Source: Verrucomicrobiota bacterium
Lineage (GTDB): Bacteria; Verrucomicrobiota; Verrucomicrobiia; Opitutales; Opitutaceae
Assembly: GCA_023391285.1 (NCBI GenBank)
Contig: JAEWBF010000067.1
Span: 1-64,000, forward strand
DNA length: 64,000 nucleotides
Reading direction: 5' to 3'
This document shows positions 17,223 through 27,055 of this stretch, one piece after another. The notes below the pieces were generated by a model. It was not told the origin of the DNA and did not search any database. It saw nothing but the letters and a program-made list of their open reading frames with translations. Position numbers and translations under genes: made by a program. Each line of letters opens with the position of its first letter. The first letter of the stretch is position 1.

Positions 17223-19015
17223 AAAAAGGAGATGGCGTATCCACGCAGCCACCACGCCCCCCGCGGAAATGGCTGCTCGTCGGCGGCGTTGTCGTGCTCG
17301 TCGGGGCCGGACTCGGCGGAACTTGGTTCTGGCGCGCACATTCAAACGCAGCGCGTATCGAATCCGTATTGCCGAATCCTCCTGCTCTCTCCGGAAAAGC
17401 GGAAATATTGGCCGGGTTGCTGGCCGACGCGGAACGAAAAGCCAAAACGCCGTCGTCGACCACCGAGGGCGTAGCCGAACTCGGGCGACTCTATCACGCG
17501 AACGATTTCATCGCCGAAGCCGCTGTCTGCTGGGAATTCCTGCGGCACGAGCAACCGAACGAGCCGAGATGGCTCTACTACCTCGCGGATATCCGCCGCC
17601 TCCAAAGCGAATATTCCGACCACGCCGAGCTGCTGGAAAAAACCCTCGCCCTCGCTCCCGACTACGCACCCGCGCATCTGCAACTCGCGAACCTCGTGTT
17701 CAAATCGGGCGATCTCGCCGCCGCTGCGCGCCACTACGAACTCCGCCTCCGCGCGCTGCCAAAGGATCCTTACGCGCGTCTCGGCCTCGCGCGCATCGCC
17801 CTGCAACAGCATCGCCGCGACGACGCGAAGTCCCTGCTTCAGCAACTGCTGGCGGACTCCCCGCATTTTTCGAGCGGCCACAATCTCTACGCCGAACTGC
17901 TCGCCGCCGAAGGCAGCGAAGACGACGCCAACCGCCATCGCTGGCTCGGTCGCGAGACGCTCCGCTATCGCGAGCCAGCGGACCCATGGTTGGACGAGCT
18001 TCGCGCGTGGTGCTACGACTACGACCGGCTTTGTGTATTCGGCACGATCGAATTCCAAGCCGACCAATTCGATCCAGCCGCGAACTACTTCGAACGTGCC
18101 ATCCGCGTCGATCGCCACCGGCCCGACGCCTACGAGTTGCTGGGCAGCTTGTATTTGAAACGTGGCGACGCCGCTCGCGCTCGCAGTTTGCTCGAGACGG
18201 CATTGCCACTTCTCCCGCCCACAAAGTCTTCCCGCATTGTCGCATTTCTCAGCCAAGCTCAGCGCGAGTTGAAGCAGCCTGCCGAAGCCTTGCAGACCGC
18301 GCGGCTCGGCTTGCAGCAGGCAGGTCCCCACGCGGATCTCCTGGATGCGTTGGCTCACGCGTTGGCCGAGACCGGCCAGCACGAAGAAGCCGTCACAACC
18401 TGGCAGGACGCTCTCGCGAAAAGCCCCGGCGACGCCGGCATGAACTTCAATCTGGCGAAGTCATATCTCGCTCTTCGACGGCTCGACGACGCCCTCGCCG
18501 CGCTCGATCGTTCGCTGACTCTTCAACCCACCTATCTGCCCACGCTTCTCCTCCGCGGCGAAATCGAGCTGCAGGCGAATCACCTCGACGTTGCGGAAAA
18601 CTATCTGCGTCCGGCGTTCGAATCACATCCCGAGGATCCCGACGTCCGGCGCCTGTTCGCTCAATTGCACCTGCGGAGGGCTGCAGCCGCGGAAGCGAGC
18701 GGAGACCGCAACAACGCAGAACGACATTATCGCGACGGCCTCCTCGTGGACGACCAGCACCCCGAACTGCTCGTTCGTCTCGGGCTCTTTTATCTGCTGA
18801 ACAATCGCCCGGACGAGGCCGTTCGCCCACTCGCTTCATTCCACCAACTGCAACCGGAAAGCGCTCCCGGCTGCTTGTTTCTCGGCCAGGCTTATCTTGC
18901 CACCAACGATCCGGCCAAAGCCCGCGAACTTCTCACGAAGGGCGTGCAACTCGCCGAGCGCTCCGGCAACTCGCGAATCGCCAACGAGTGCCGCGCGTTG
19001 CTTCAGCGGTTGTGA
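17219..19015 (+). CDS. Membrane-anchored tetratricopeptide (TPR) protein
   Basis: The product has about 598 residues: a short basic N-terminus, one membrane helix (WLLVGGVVVLVGAGLGGTWF), then TPR-type helical repeats along the remaining length (for example RPDAYELLGSLYLKRGD and YLPTLLLRGEIELQANH), probably more than ten units. GTG 17219 overlaps the upstream TGA as GTGA; a GTG at 17207 in the same frame adds four residues and cannot be excluded. Neither has a good Shine-Dalgarno, suggesting reinitiation. VCBS plus TPR pairs recur in Verrucomicrobia and Planctomycetes; they may form a surface scaffold, but no function is established by sequence. Confidence 0.8.
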   Translation: MKKGDGVSTQPPRPPRKWLLVGGVVVLVGAGLGGTWFWRAHSNAARIESVLPNPPALSGKAEILAGLLADAERKAKTPSSTTEGVAELGRLYHANDFIAEAAVCWEFLRHEQPNEPRWLYYLADIRRLQSEYSDHAELLEKTLALAPDYAPAHLQLANLVFKSGDLAAAARHYELRLRALPKDPYARLGLARIALQQHRRDDAKSLLQQLLADSPHFSSGHNLYAELLAAEGSEDDANRHRWLGRETLRYREPADPWLDELRAWCYDYDRLCVFGTIEFQADQFDPAANYFERAIRVDRHRPDAYELLGSLYLKRGDAARARSLLETALPLLPPTKSSRIVAFLSQAQRELKQPAEALQTARLGLQQAGPHADLLDALAHALAETGQHEEAVTTWQDALAKSPGDAGMNFNLAKSYLALRRLDDALAALDRSLTLQPTYLPTLLLRGEIELQANHLDVAENYLRPAFESHPEDPDVRRLFAQLHLRRAAAAEASGDRNNAERHYRDGLLVDDQHPELLVRLGLFYLLNNRPDEAVRPLASFHQLQPESAPGCLFLGQAYLATNDPAKARELLTKGVQLAERSGNSRIANECRALLQRL

Positions 19016-19052
19016 TGAAACGGCGGAGGCGCTTTGCGCCCCCGCCACTGAT

Positions 19053-20987
19053 TTACTCGAACAACACCGCGCCGCCATTCGGCGCCAGCGTCAGCTTGAT
19101 CTTCCCGTCCCCGCCCACGGCCACCTTCTGCACCGCGGCGGCGTGACCCTCCGCTCGATCGTGAATCAGCGTCAGCGTCCGGCCGGCAAGAAACGGAACG
19201 CTCAACGTCAACTCCTTGCGCGTGGTTTCTCCATTCGTCGCCGCGACATACCACTGGTCGCCGTTGCGACGCGCGAGCGCGACGTCGCGGCCGGGATAAC
19301 CGCTGAGATAACGCACCTCATCCCACCCGGCGGGCACGCGCTTGAGAAAATCGATCACGAACTCGGGCTGCTCCTCGAGGTTGTTCGGTGTCAGTCCGAC
19401 ATGTTGCAGCGGCGATTGATAGAGCACCACCGTCGCGAGCTGAAACGCATCCGTCGTCCGGCGCAGGTTGCCCTTGTCCGCTTCGCGATGAAACCGCGCG
19501 TTCAACACCAGCGGGCCATAATCCATCGCGGCCACCGGATTCCGGACCAAGGAAAACACGGTGCTGTTAAAAGCCTCCTGATCGGCGAAGCCTTGCGAGA
19601 AAATCAGATTCTCCGACGCGGTCACCGCTTCGCTCGTCAGGTGATTCGGATACATCCGCTCCCAGCCGCGCGGCAGCGTCGCACCGTGGAAGTTCAGCAT
19701 CAGCCCGTGCGCGTTCGCGTCGGTCAGGATGTCTTCGTAGAGCTTCATCGTCACCTGCTTGTCGCCGCCGAAGAAATCGACCTTCAGCCCTTTCACCCCG
19801 ATGGACTTCAGCCAGGCCATCTCGCGCTGCCGCGCCGGCGCGGTGTCCATGAGGTTGCGCGGCGTCTGCGGCGCGTCGTTCCACGCGCCGTTCGAATTAT
19901 ACCAGAGCAGCACGTCGACATTCTGCGAACGCGCGTAGCGAACGAGTTCGGCGAGTTTCTCGCGGCCGAGATTTTCGTCCCACATCGCATCGATGAGGAT
20001 GTATTCGTATCCCATCTTTCCAGCGAGATCGATGAAAGTGCGCTGGTCCGCCTCGTTCATGCTGTCGTCCTGCCATACGAGCCAGCTCCACGTCGCGCGA
20101 CCCGGACGATAGTCTTCGGTCGCTTCGTAGAGCGGTTTCACGACATCCGTCGCCACGGTGCTCTCGACGATCGGCGCGAGCGTGCGACCGATCGTCAACG
20201 TGCGCCACGGCGTGTGCAGCGGGAGCGCGGCGTAAACCGTCGCATCGCCGATGCCTGCGTTTTCCTCCGGTTCGGGAAAGGCGATCGGATACAACCCATC
20301 CGCCGTGGGCTCGCCGAGCCGCGAACCAACATACTTGCTCGATACGCCTGTTTCCGAAACGAGCACCCAGCCGTCCTCGCCGATCCGAAACAGCGCCGGA
20401 AACGTGAAGCCGAGCCCGTGCGGTGATTTTGCCCCGATCGGCGTGTCGATCTTATAAGCCTCCTCGTAACTCGGCTTCGACGCCATCCAGCCGCCGCCCC
20501 AGGGCACTTGATGCGTGGTGAACGCCGTCGCCTGCGCCGGGAAATCGAAGCCGGTGCGCTCCCGTTGCACCACGATGCGTCGCTTGTCGTCACCGGAAAC
20601 TCGATACGAGAACGCCACGTCGCGATCGCTCACGCGAAAGATCACCTCGAGGCGATCGCCGTTCTCGTTGGTAAAACCCGCCGTGAGCTCGTTCGCGCGA
20701 TAATGCACGTCGCGCACTTTTCCATGCGGCAGGGTGTAGCGTTCGTCGATTTTCGCGGTCGTAACGCTCCCCGCTTTCAATCCGGCGGCAAAGCTGCCGA
20801 TGCTCGTCTCGAGCCCCAGCGGCGACGGCTCCAACATCGTCCGGCCTTCGCGCTTGACCTCATACGAGAGCGCACCGGAAGCGAGCGTCAGCTCGACGGC
20901 AATCGAACCATCGGGACTCGTGACGCGTTGTGCGTCGAGCGAGGAAATCAAACCGAACGTGAAAGCAGCGAGAAGTAGGCGGCGCAT
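19053..20987 (-). CDS. Secreted GH97 glycosidase, probably of the retaining alpha-galactosidase type
   Basis: A 644-residue protein with a signal peptide (MRRLLLAAFTFGLISSLDA) and the three-part GH97 build: N-terminal beta-super-sandwich (SPDGSIAVELTL), a TIM barrel (about 285-560) and a C-terminal sandwich. The barrel strand GVKGLKVDFFGGD carries an Asp at about 404 where retaining GH97 enzymes have their nucleophile; NHLTSEAV (Glu about 453) may supply the acid. Inverting SusB-type enzymes use Glu bases elsewhere, so I favour alpha-galactosidase-like activity, by inference. Last gene of the minus-strand run that begins with the PAS-AraC regulator; 85 bp after the preceding esterase gene. 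Confidence 0.85.
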   Translation of the reverse strand: MRRLLLAAFTFGLISSLDAQRVTSPDGSIAVELTLASGALSYEVKREGRTMLEPSPLGLETSIGSFAAGLKAGSVTTAKIDERYTLPHGKVRDVHYRANELTAGFTNENGDRLEVIFRVSDRDVAFSYRVSGDDKRRIVVQRERTGFDFPAQATAFTTHQVPWGGGWMASKPSYEEAYKIDTPIGAKSPHGLGFTFPALFRIGEDGWVLVSETGVSSKYVGSRLGEPTADGLYPIAFPEPEENAGIGDATVYAALPLHTPWRTLTIGRTLAPIVESTVATDVVKPLYEATEDYRPGRATWSWLVWQDDSMNEADQRTFIDLAGKMGYEYILIDAMWDENLGREKLAELVRYARSQNVDVLLWYNSNGAWNDAPQTPRNLMDTAPARQREMAWLKSIGVKGLKVDFFGGDKQVTMKLYEDILTDANAHGLMLNFHGATLPRGWERMYPNHLTSEAVTASENLIFSQGFADQEAFNSTVFSLVRNPVAAMDYGPLVLNARFHREADKGNLRRTTDAFQLATVVLYQSPLQHVGLTPNNLEEQPEFVIDFLKRVPAGWDEVRYLSGYPGRDVALARRNGDQWYVAATNGETTRKELTLSVPFLAGRTLTLIHDRAEGHAAAVQKVAVGGDGKIKLTLAPNGGAVLFE

Positions 20988-21072
20988 AGCGGAGGAGTGT
21001 TTGGTTGCGGACAGGAGCGCAGCGTTCGCGTCCTGTTACAGTTCGATCCGGCCGGCGGAGGTCGCGAGCCGC

Positions 21073-21999
21073 TCAACGGAAGATTCGCTGGGCGAAATGA
21101 TGCAGATTGCCGGCCCAGTGCGAAGGGTCGTGGCCGAAATCGTCGACATTCCACACATGCGGCACGTCATGCTCTTTCAAATACCGATGGACGCCCTGCG
21201 AGATGTTGATGAGGCCGTCCTTGTTGCCACAGGAGATGTAGAGGAGCGCGAGCCGCGAACGGGCGGCCGCAGGATCGGGCACGAGTTCGGCGGCGGGTTT
21301 TGTATTTGGCGCCGCGGAAAAGGCGCCAATCCACGCAAACGTATCCAGATGCGTGAGACCGAAGTTGAAGGTCTGACCGCCGCCCATCGAAAGGCCGGCG
21401 AGTCCGCGATGCTGCCGATCCGTCAGCACGGAATACTTCGCCTCGATCGCCGGAATAACGTGATCGAATAGATCGCGTTCGAACGCCGCGAAACCAGCGA
21501 CATTCTCGGGAGCGAAGATGCGGTCGGGCGGCGGAGTCCGGTCGTCGGCCAGCGCGCGCCCGTTCGGCATCACGACGATCATCGGCGTGGCCTTGCCGTC
21601 GGCAATGAGGTTGTCGAGCAGCGCGTCCGGCGTGGCGGCGCGAATCCATTCGGTTTCGTCCCCGCCGATCCCGTGCAGCAGATAAAGCACGGGATACTTC
21701 TTCCCGGTCGAATATCCCGGCGGCAAATACACGTTGGCCTTGCGCCGCGTGCCGGTGACGGAGGAGTCGTATTCGAACAACTCGATCCGCCCCGCCGGCA
21801 CGCCTTCGCGGCGCTGGTTGAACCCGGCGGGCGCGTCGGGAAACGCGCGCACGTCATCGGTGGCGAGTTCGATCGGCCTGGCGAAGTTCGCCCGGGCGCG
21901 CTCGGGTGAGGCTTCCTCGGCTTTCTCCTGGGCCGACGCCGCCATCGCCGAAAGGGCGAGGACGAGCGCGGCAAATCCAAACGAGACGGGTTTGTTCAT
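21073..21999 (-). CDS. Secreted CE1-type esterase (feruloyl/acetyl xylan esterase-like)
   Basis: A 308-residue alpha/beta hydrolase with a signal peptide (FAALVLALSAMAASAQ). It belongs to the esterase D / CE1 group: KANVYLPPGY, LYLLHGIGG (oxyanion region), nucleophile elbow GLSMGGGQ (Ser about 204) and the catalytic His in DFGHDPSHW near the C-terminus. Unlike its three relatives in this locus it lacks the N-terminal CBM48-like domain. Likely removes acyl groups from xylan; the acyl group (acetyl or feruloyl) cannot be read. It lies 28 bp after the neighbouring CE1 gene, consistent with one operon. Confidence 0.86.
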   Translation of the reverse strand: MNKPVSFGFAALVLALSAMAASAQEKAEEASPERARANFARPIELATDDVRAFPDAPAGFNQRREGVPAGRIELFEYDSSVTGTRRKANVYLPPGYSTGKKYPVLYLLHGIGGDETEWIRAATPDALLDNLIADGKATPMIVVMPNGRALADDRTPPPDRIFAPENVAGFAAFERDLFDHVIPAIEAKYSVLTDRQHRGLAGLSMGGGQTFNFGLTHLDTFAWIGAFSAAPNTKPAAELVPDPAAARSRLALLYISCGNKDGLINISQGVHRYLKEHDVPHVWNVDDFGHDPSHWAGNLHHFAQRIFR

Positions 22000-22027
22000 A
22001 CGGCGGTGTCCGGCGGCGCAGGAGGAA

Positions 22028-23149
22028 TTACTTGAAGAAAAGCTGCAGTGTCTCCGCCAGGTAATGCCGGGCGTTCATCCAGGTGTGCCCGCCGTCGGTG
22101 ATGAGCGTTTGGTGCTTCACGCCGTGTTCCTTCACGAACCCATTGAAGGCGGTGGCTTGCTGATAGAGGAAGTCGTCGCGGCCAACGCCGAGCCAGAGAA
22201 GCTTCAGCTTCGCGTTCGTTTTCTCCGGCTGCGCAAACAGTTCCGGGAAGTGCGTGTTGCAGACCTCCGGCGTGAGATAAGCCGCGTAGGAAGCGACCCA
22301 CGCGAATTTGTCGAAGTGGCTGAACGCCGTGAACAACGACTGTCCGCCGCCGCGCGAGAAACCGGCGATTGCGCGATGCTCGCGATCGGCGACCACGCGG
22401 TAGTTCCCCTCGACGAACGGCACGACGTTCGCGAGCAGCTCGTCGGCAAAGGCTCGATACACTCCCGCGACTTGCGGCGTGTCCGGACGCGGCATGCCCA
22501 TCATCATGTTGCCATAAGGCATCACGACGATCATCGGCACGGCTTTCTTCTGCGCGATGAGGTTATCGAGGATGAAGTTCATCCGGCCGGCCCGAAACCA
22601 TGTTTCCTCCGTGTCCGTTGTGCCGCTCACGAGATAGAGCACCGGATACTTCTGCGTGCCTTCGCGGTAGCCGGGCGGCGTATAGATCACGAGCGGACGC
22701 GTTCGGTTCAGCGTCTTGGATTCGTAGAACGAATACGTGAGTTCGCCATGCGGCACGTTTTGCGCCGCGTGGAGCGAGGGTTCGTCGCCCGGGATGTCGA
22801 CGAGGCTGGGCTTGAAGCGCTCGTTCGGGAAGACGTCCTGGTTCGCCGGATCCGCCACCCCTACCCCGTCGACGACGAAGTTGTAGGGATAGAGATTCGG
22901 GTCGACCGGACCGACCGTGATGCTCCACACACCGGCGGCATCCTTCTGCATCGGTTGATTCCCTTTCATGAACTGACCGCTGAGTTCCACCTTCTGCGCT
23001 TCGGGCGCGCGAAGGGTGAACGTCACCGTCCGATCGGCATGCACCACGGGCGATTCGATGGGCGGGGTGCGGCTCGGTTGCGAAAAAGCGTTGGCGGCGA
23101 GCACAAGGCTCAACGCGCACAGCGACCGATGCAGAAAGATTGAAGTCAT
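22028..23149 (-). CDS. Secreted CBM48-CE1 esterase (paralogue A)
   Basis: A 373-residue protein: signal peptide, an N-terminal CBM48/E-set-like domain (about 30-110, FTLRAPEAQKVELSGQF and WSITVGPVDPNLYPYNFVVD), then a CE1-type esterase domain (about 140-373) with IYTPPGY, LYLVSGTTD, the nucleophile elbow GFSRGGGQ (Ser about 265) and a His in TDGGHTW. This layout is that of feruloyl esterases such as XynZ/Fae-like enzymes. The Arg in the elbow (GFSRGG rather than GFSMGG) separates it from its paralogues at 23988 and 35042. It begins only 4 bp after the stop of the alpha/beta hydrolase at 23154, so the two are co-transcribed. Confidence 0.87.
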   Translation of the reverse strand: MTSIFLHRSLCALSLVLAANAFSQPSRTPPIESPVVHADRTVTFTLRAPEAQKVELSGQFMKGNQPMQKDAAGVWSITVGPVDPNLYPYNFVVDGVGVADPANQDVFPNERFKPSLVDIPGDEPSLHAAQNVPHGELTYSFYESKTLNRTRPLVIYTPPGYREGTQKYPVLYLVSGTTDTEETWFRAGRMNFILDNLIAQKKAVPMIVVMPYGNMMMGMPRPDTPQVAGVYRAFADELLANVVPFVEGNYRVVADREHRAIAGFSRGGGQSLFTAFSHFDKFAWVASYAAYLTPEVCNTHFPELFAQPEKTNAKLKLLWLGVGRDDFLYQQATAFNGFVKEHGVKHQTLITDGGHTWMNARHYLAETLQLFFK

Positions 23150-23153
23150 GACT

Positions 23154-23942
23154 TCAGTTCGACGCGACGGGCTTGTTCGTGTCCTTGACCGAATCTGCGA
23201 TGAGCGTCGCGACGCCTCGCGGATCTTCTTCCTGCGCGACGTGACCTCCGGGGAAGGTGCGGACCGTCCAGCCGCGCGATTCGGCGCGCTGCCAGCTCTT
23301 GTCGGTTTTCGCGCGCTCCTCCACGGATTTGTCCTTCGGCACGAACGCCACGTAGGTGACGTTCAACTTCTTCGCCGCGGGATTCTTGTAGGAGACCGGC
23401 TGATTGAAGCACTTGATCGAGTGTTTCACGTTGTGCGGCGGTTTGGCGTCGGCCTTCACCCAGGGCACTTGCATGAAGCCGTCCTTGAAGCGGTCGTTAT
23501 CGATGGGGCCGCGATTGCCGAACATATCCCAGAGCGATTGACCGTCGTCGGGCACGGCGGCGTCGAGGAAAACCACGTGTTTGATCCGCTCGGGCACGCG
23601 GTCCATCACGCCCGTGACGACCATGCCGCCGTAGCTGTGTCCGGTGAGCACGATGTCGTGCAGGTCTTCGAAGAGGATCAGGTTCACGACGTCGTTGATG
23701 TGCGTCTGCAGGTCGACGTCCGGGCTGTTGAGGTGCATGCGCTCGCCGAGGCCGGTGAGCGTTGCGCGATAAACGATATGACCGTCGGCAAGAAGATGAT
23801 TGCCGGTGCGCTTCCATTCCCAGCCGCCGGCGGTAGCGCCGTGAACGAGAACGAAGGTTTCTTTCTTGGCGGTATCCGCCGCGCGGAGACCGATCGCGGC
23901 GAAGAAGCTGACGAGCAGCAGAGTGAGGATCTGATTTTTCAT
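23154..23942 (-). CDS. Secreted alpha/beta hydrolase, EstC/HNL-like (paralogue 1)
   Basis: The 262-residue product has a signal peptide (LLLVSFFAAIGLRAA) and the small-esterase fold related to plant methyl-esterases, hydroxynitrile lyases and bacterial EstC: FVLVHGATAGGWEW, LTGLGERMHL, nucleophile elbow LTGHSYGGMV (Ser about 103) and a His in FPGGHVA (about 234). It has close relatives at 36353 and fused to GH43 at 39979. Acting on carboxylic esters in the periplasm is likely; the natural substrate is unknown. Flanked on both sides by CBM48-CE1 esterase genes. Confidence 0.84.
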   Translation of the reverse strand: MKNQILTLLLVSFFAAIGLRAADTAKKETFVLVHGATAGGWEWKRTGNHLLADGHIVYRATLTGLGERMHLNSPDVDLQTHINDVVNLILFEDLHDIVLTGHSYGGMVVTGVMDRVPERIKHVVFLDAAVPDDGQSLWDMFGNRGPIDNDRFKDGFMQVPWVKADAKPPHNVKHSIKCFNQPVSYKNPAAKKLNVTYVAFVPKDKSVEERAKTDKSWQRAESRGWTVRTFPGGHVAQEEDPRGVATLIADSVKDTNKPVASN

Positions 23943-23987
23943 AGGGATTACGAAAGATTGGACGAATCGAGCGAGTGAATAGGTGGG

Positions 23988-25211
23988 CTAGCGGAAAAGC
24001 CGCATGGCCAGTTCGCGGAGATTGCGACGTTCCGTGAGCCAAACATGGCCCGTGCCCTCGGACGTGTAATACTCGTGCTTGATGCCGAGCTGGTTGAGGC
24101 TCTCGTGAAACCCGGACAACGTCGGCATCATGCGCTCGGGCTCTGCGGTGCCGTGGCCGAGGAAGACCAGTTTCATCTTCTTGTTGAACGCGTCCGCATC
24201 CGCGAAGACCCCGTCGAAGTAAGTCTTGGGATCGATCGGTCCGCGGCCGAAACCCACCGTGCCGCTCAAGCCGCCGATCGATCCAAACGTATCCAGATTG
24301 CGGAGCGCGATCGTGAACGACTGCATGCCGCCCATCGAAAAACCGGCGATCGCGCGGTGTTCGCGATCGGCCATCGTGCGATAGGTCGCGTCGACGAGCG
24401 GGATCACGTCCTTCAGGAAAACCTCTTCCAGCGTGGTGAAACGTTCGATGATCCGTTTCGCGAATTCAGTCGGCGTCACGTCCTGGGAAAACACGCCCGG
24501 GCCGAACGGAAGATCGGCCTCACCGGGCTTCTTCGCGTAACCGCGCTCCATCACGATCAACATCGGCTTCGCGGTGCCCGCGGCGATCAGGTTGTCCATG
24601 ATCTGTGCAACGCGTCCCTGAATCGGCCACGCGCGCTCGTCTTCACCACCGCCGTGCTGCAGGTAGAGCACCGGATAACGCGTGCTAGGATTCGCGTCAT
24701 AGCCGGGCGGCGTGTAGATGAAGAAACGGCGCGGGCCTTGAGTGACTTTCGAGTGATACCAGCGTTCGCGGACCTCGCCGTGAGGGACGTCTTTCGCCTG
24801 GTAGTAGTCGCCTTCGTTGCCCGGCTCGGGCACTTCAAGTCCGCTCGTCTGCTTGCCCGTGCCGTAAAACGTCTCGCTGCCGGGGTCGTTCACGCGCACG
24901 CCATCGATCACGAGCCAGTAATAATGGAAACCCGGCACTTGTGGGTCGGTCGTCACGGTCCAAAAACCCTCGGCGTCACGCGTCGCGTCGTAGGTTTTGT
25001 CGGTCTGAAATTGGACGGTTTTCGCGTCAGGCGCCTTGATGCCGAAAACCACGCGGTTGTCGGGCAACAGGCGCGGGTAGGCAGCGCCGGGAACGTTCGT
25101 GGTCGCAGGCACGCCCGGCAGTTCGGCGGCCGAGCCTAGTCCGGCGAGCAGCACGGCGAAGACGAAGAACGGAAACAGCGCGAAGCGCAGCGACGAGGCA
25201 AGCAAGTGCAT
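23988..25211 (-). CDS. Secreted CBM48-CE1 esterase (paralogue B)
   Basis: A 407-residue protein with a signal peptide (FFVFAVLLAGLGSAAE), an N-terminal CBM48/E-set-like domain (FGIKAPDAKTVQFQTD, FHYYWLVIDGVRVNDPGS) and a CE1 esterase domain: IYTPPGYDANPSTRYPVLYL, HGGGEDE, GFSMGGMQSF (Ser about 292), and a C-terminal His in EGTGHVWLTER. MHLLASSLRF at 25211 is the start that gives a normal signal peptide; the ATG at 25253 adds 14 residues. Together with the hydrolase at 23154 and CE1 at 22028 it makes a three-esterase block in the middle of the AraC-GH39-GH97 run. Confidence 0.86.
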   Translation of the reverse strand: MHLLASSLRFALFPFFVFAVLLAGLGSAAELPGVPATTNVPGAAYPRLLPDNRVVFGIKAPDAKTVQFQTDKTYDATRDAEGFWTVTTDPQVPGFHYYWLVIDGVRVNDPGSETFYGTGKQTSGLEVPEPGNEGDYYQAKDVPHGEVRERWYHSKVTQGPRRFFIYTPPGYDANPSTRYPVLYLQHGGGEDERAWPIQGRVAQIMDNLIAAGTAKPMLIVMERGYAKKPGEADLPFGPGVFSQDVTPTEFAKRIIERFTTLEEVFLKDVIPLVDATYRTMADREHRAIAGFSMGGMQSFTIALRNLDTFGSIGGLSGTVGFGRGPIDPKTYFDGVFADADAFNKKMKLVFLGHGTAEPERMMPTLSGFHESLNQLGIKHEYYTSEGTGHVWLTERRNLRELAMRLFR

Positions 25212-25345
25212 GGGGGCGTCCAGGTTGGGGTGAGACGATCGAGGGAAGCGCAATGAAGGCGCGCCTCTGCCACGGCGAAAGAACTTCCCCGCCTAACCGT
25301 AATGGACCGGCGAAAACGCCGGACGCGCCGTGGCGCGCTGCTCGC

Positions 25346-27055
25346 TTACTTCAGCGGAATCTCGATCAGCCCCACCGACTGCCGCAGTAGTGTGAACTCG
25401 AATACTGCCGCCCCATCGAACTTCGCGGCCGGCGCGAGCGCGGCGGCCTTGAGCGCCGCGGCATCATGCAGAATCGCCACGTGTTTCGGGAGCGGCGCCT
25501 GCGGCTCGCCCAGCGCGCGCCAGACGGTGAAGGCGTTGGCATTGTATTCGTCGACCCGTGTGATCGTCGCCGCGTCGAGGTCGTATCCGGCAGCGAGTCC
25601 TTCGACGCGGAGCTTAATTGGGGTAGGCTCGTCGAAACCATCCGCGACGTCGTGATAGTTCCAGACGAGAATGCGCAACGCCCCATCTTCGGCCCGCGTG
25701 CCGACCACCCCCACGTCCGCCGCGCCGCGCACGCTACGTGCCACGATGTCGGTGGTGGGAAGCATCCCAGTGGAACTCGATTCGACGCGCGTGCGCCCGA
25801 GTCTCGCGAAGAGCTTGAACGCGTTGAACACCGGCAATGCGACTTCGTTGGTCGTAAGCGCGCGGAGGCCATTGAACCAGGGTTGATCGTGAAAGGTGAA
25901 CGCCCACGAAACCGCGCCCTGCAGATTGCCGCCGTGACTCGCCACGAGATCCTGTTTTCGCATGAACGACGCCGCGGTGTAGGAGGCAAACTGCGACGTC
26001 CGGCGATAATCCCGCTGTGGATCGAGCGTCGACGGGCAACCGGCGCAGCCTTCCGGATCCGACTCGCCGATGTAAACGGGCAGATGCGCATATTCCGGAA
26101 AACGCGCGATGATCCGGCTGTAAGTGTCGATCGTCTTGAGGTGATTGCGCAGGTCCATTTCGACGCGCTTCTTGTCATCGAGTCGCGTGAGTCCTTTCGC
26201 GTGGTAAGCGACGAAATCGAGCGGCGCCCCGATCTCCCCCGTGGCCGCGTTGGGGGCCGAGCGACAATGCTCGAGAAACGCGGTCATGAACTCGTCGCCT
26301 TTCTTCCACGCCGGGTCCGTCGTGTGCGGCGCGCCCACGCGTGCTTCCGGCACCACCTTCTTCACGGCGGCAGAGAAATGATCGTAGAGCCGGCAGTAGT
26401 CCTCGACCGTGCCTTTGAAGTAAGGTGACTCAGGTTCGTTCCACAGCTCCCACAGCCACGACGACACCGCTTTTCGTCCGTAGCGTTCTACGCAGTGGTT
26501 CACCCAGGCTTCGATGAACGCCTGCCACTTTTGATAATCTTTCGGCGGATAATACGCGCCGCCCGAGAGAATGTCGTTCGAGGGCAAACCGCGCTTCGTC
26601 AAGGTTGGCGTGTAGGGCTCCGGCTGCGCGGACAAAGCCTGCGGCATGAAGCTCGCCTGCACGAAGGGCTCGATGCCCGGCCGCGTGAGTTCGTCCATGA
26701 TCGCATCGACGATCTTCCAGTTGTAAACCGGCTTTCCCGAGGAGTCTTCGGTGTAAACGTTCGTGCTCGACCACTTCAGCGCGAGCGTGCCGTCGCCACT
26801 TGTATGCAGATGATGGACGCGGATTCGAATCGGTTCGGTTTCGCTGAGGCGATTGAGCTCACCGAGCAAGTGTTTGCCCTCGGTGGTCAGGGTCGTGAGC
26901 GCCTCATCGTAGCCGAAATAGTTCCAGATCGGCCGCAGCTCGGTCGTGGGACGATCGGCGTGAACGGACATCTCCACCGCGGGATCGCTCGCGAGCACCG
27001 AAGCGGAGAAAACGGCCAGACCGAGGCTGGACAGCGGGAGTTTGAGGAACGTCAT
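25346..27055 (-). CDS. Secreted GH39 beta-xylosidase
   Basis: The 569-residue protein has a signal peptide and a GH39 TIM barrel. The acid/base Glu sits in WLWELWNEPES (about 207) and the nucleophile Glu in LPVYIGESDPEG (about 331), the normal GH39 arrangement. Other family marks are the N-terminal NYFGYDEAL segment and RVHHLHTSGDGT. The C-terminal 170 residues form a beta-sandwich. It should release xylose from xylo-oligosaccharides; GH39 also holds iduronidases, but the surrounding GH43/GH51/CE1 genes favour xylan. It lies 122 bp downstream of the PAS-AraC regulator gene and 134 bp upstream of the next esterase. Confidence 0.88.
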   Translation of the reverse strand: MTFLKLPLSSLGLAVFSASVLASDPAVEMSVHADRPTTELRPIWNYFGYDEALTTLTTEGKHLLGELNRLSETEPIRIRVHHLHTSGDGTLALKWSSTNVYTEDSSGKPVYNWKIVDAIMDELTRPGIEPFVQASFMPQALSAQPEPYTPTLTKRGLPSNDILSGGAYYPPKDYQKWQAFIEAWVNHCVERYGRKAVSSWLWELWNEPESPYFKGTVEDYCRLYDHFSAAVKKVVPEARVGAPHTTDPAWKKGDEFMTAFLEHCRSAPNAATGEIGAPLDFVAYHAKGLTRLDDKKRVEMDLRNHLKTIDTYSRIIARFPEYAHLPVYIGESDPEGCAGCPSTLDPQRDYRRTSQFASYTAASFMRKQDLVASHGGNLQGAVSWAFTFHDQPWFNGLRALTTNEVALPVFNAFKLFARLGRTRVESSSTGMLPTTDIVARSVRGAADVGVVGTRAEDGALRILVWNYHDVADGFDEPTPIKLRVEGLAAGYDLDAATITRVDEYNANAFTVWRALGEPQAPLPKHVAILHDAAALKAAALAPAAKFDGAAVFEFTLLRQSVGLIEIPLK

